Assembly (NCBI RefSeq): GCF_037023725.1
Contig: NZ_CP146077.1
Span: 2,641,001-2,705,000 of the forward strand
DNA length: 64,000 nucleotides
Direction of reading: 5' to 3'
From: Pseudomonas bubulae
GTDB lineage: Bacteria; Pseudomonadota; Gammaproteobacteria; Pseudomonadales; Pseudomonadaceae
The position numbers and the translations under genes were made by a program. Positions 63,201 to 64,000 of the stretch are shown piece after piece. The first letter of the stretch is position 1, and every line of letters begins with the position of its first letter. The notes under the pieces are model-generated. The model saw only the letters and a program-made list of their open reading frames with translations. It did not search any database and was not told the origin of the DNA.

Positions 63201-64000
63201 CTACCGGGCCTCCCGCGGCATCCCCAGCGCTCGTTCGGCAATGATATTGCGCTGAATCTCATTACTGCCGCCATAAAGGGTATCCGCACGGGTAAACAGA
63301 AACAGCGCCTGCAACCGTGTCAGCTCATAAGGCGCCCCGGCCAGCAACTCGGCCTCTGGCCCCAGTACATCCATCGCCAGCTTGCCCAGGGCCACATGCC
63401 AGGTCGACCAGGCCAGTTTGTAGATCGTCGCTTCAGGCCGCAGGCTGCCATCCTGTACCCCGGACAACATGCGCAACGAGTTGTAGCGCAACACCCGCAA
63501 GCCGCTCCAGGCCTGTGCGATGCGCTGGCGCAGCACCGGGTCTTGCGCCGCACCATTGGCCTTGGCAATACGCACCACTTCGTCCAACTCATTCTGAAAC
63601 TGCATTTGCTGGCCCAGGGTCGATACCCCGCGTTCAAACCCCAGCAGCGCCATGGCGATTTTCCAGCCATCACCCGGTTGGCCGATCAGGTTGTCTGCCG
63701 AAGCCCGCGCCTGATCAAAAAAAACCTCGTTGAATTCACTGGTACCGGTCAATTGCCGGATCGGCTGTACCCGTATACCCGGCTGGTCCATCTCCACCAG
63801 CAAGAACGACAGGCCGCGATGGCCAACACTTCCCGGCTCGGTACGTGCCAGCACAAAGCACCAGTCCGATTCATGAGCCAGTGAGGTCCAGACCTTTTGC
63901 CCGCTGATCAACCATTGCCCGCGGTCTTCATCGAAACTGGCGCGGGTCTTTATATTGGCCAGGTCCGACCCGGCACCCGGTTCGGAGTAGCCCTGACACC
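63201..64000 (-). CDS. Acyl-CoA dehydrogenase, partial (C-terminal part)
   Basis: The gene runs off the right edge of the window; 266 residues are visible. The frame continues from the window end as CQGYSEPGAGSDLANIKTRA, the FAD-contacting strand typical of the family, then QWLISGQKVWTS. The rest is the C-terminal helical domain (FERGVSTLGQQMQF, GGSNEIQRNIIAERALGMPRE). The internal TTG at 63911 is not a start. The visible pattern fits long/branched-chain or aryl-type dehydrogenases of fatty acid, terpenoid or steroid breakdown. It converges with the DUF1302 gene. Confidence 0.92.
   Translation of the reverse strand, partial: CQGYSEPGAGSDLANIKTRASFDEDRGQWLISGQKVWTSLAHESDWCFVLARTEPGSVGHRGLSFLLVEMDQPGIRVQPIRQLTGTSEFNEVFFDQARASADNLIGQPGDGWKIAMALLGFERGVSTLGQQMQFQNELDEVVRIAKANGAAQDPVLRQRIAQAWSGLRVLRYNSLRMLSGVQDGSLRPEATIYKLAWSTWHVALGKLAMDVLGPEAELLAGAPYELTRLQALFLFTRADTLYGGSNEIQRNIIAERALGMPREAR

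Noticed and set aside
1..64000. CRISPR array, tRNA, rRNA, prophage or insertion sequence
   Set aside because: No regularly spaced direct repeats, no cloverleaf or rRNA sequence recognised, and no transposase, integrase or phage structural protein among the readable frames.

Overview
The window is about 64 kb of chromosome from a Pseudomonas, most likely of the P. fluorescens lineage. The reasons are the moderately high GC with strong third-position GC, the many palindromic 'GTGGGAGCGGGCTTGC' repeats between genes, and recognisable Pseudomonas blocks: muxABC-opmB, the glycogen cluster, orphan ccoN with its small partner, and a FecI/FecR/TonB receptor set. I see no tRNA, rRNA, CRISPR array, prophage or insertion sequence.

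Layout. 0-1.3 kb: an N-carbamoyl-amino-acid amidase. 1.6-7.4 kb (minus): a three-gene RND efflux operon. 7.6-11.1 kb: a small lipoprotein gene, then on the minus strand a MocR-type regulator and a CcoG-like iron-sulfur protein. 11.3-13.1 kb: an AT-rich two-gene ABC transporter that looks foreign. 13.2-23.0 kb: alpha-glucan metabolism (glgB, then on the opposite strand glgA-malQ-DUF2934-glgX and an EEP-family gene). 23.6-28.1 kb: a DUF411 protein, an AraC regulator with an adjacent MDR oxidoreductase, a secreted protein and a serine/threonine transporter. 28.3-32.3 kb: an iron-responsive cell-surface signalling set. 32.4-35.2 kb: a methyltransferase, hldD and tal. 35.4-37.1 kb: orphan cbb3 oxidase subunit CcoN and a small partner. 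37.4-41.3 kb: a DUF3313 lipoprotein, a DUF1254/barrel pair and tpx. 41.5-50.5 kb: muxABC-opmB. 50.6-57 kb: a diguanylate cyclase, an HPP protein, a DksA-like protein, a DUF2235 hydrolase and three small genes. 57.5-64 kb: an MMPL/RND exporter, DUF1329, DUF1302 and the C-terminal part of an acyl-CoA dehydrogenase running off the end.

How genes work together. GlgA, GlgB, MalQ and GlgX can build, branch, rearrange and debranch alpha-glucan. The partners that usually sit among them in Pseudomonas (TreZ, TreY, GlgE, TreS) are absent here, so this locus looks pruned of its trehalose arm. The two RND systems and the MMPL-DUF1329-DUF1302 module make the window rich in envelope transport. The MocR regulator/CcoG pair and the orphan CcoN/small-protein pair resemble two halves of one cluster that is contiguous in P. 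aeruginosa (PA4131-PA4134, from memory), here about 24 kb apart.

Most promising for follow-up: an intrinsic terminator just in front of the HPP gene (attenuating leader or unannotated small RNA), the AT-rich ABC transporter island, the uncharacterised DUF1302/DUF1329/MMPL envelope module, and the rearranged oxidase and glucan loci.
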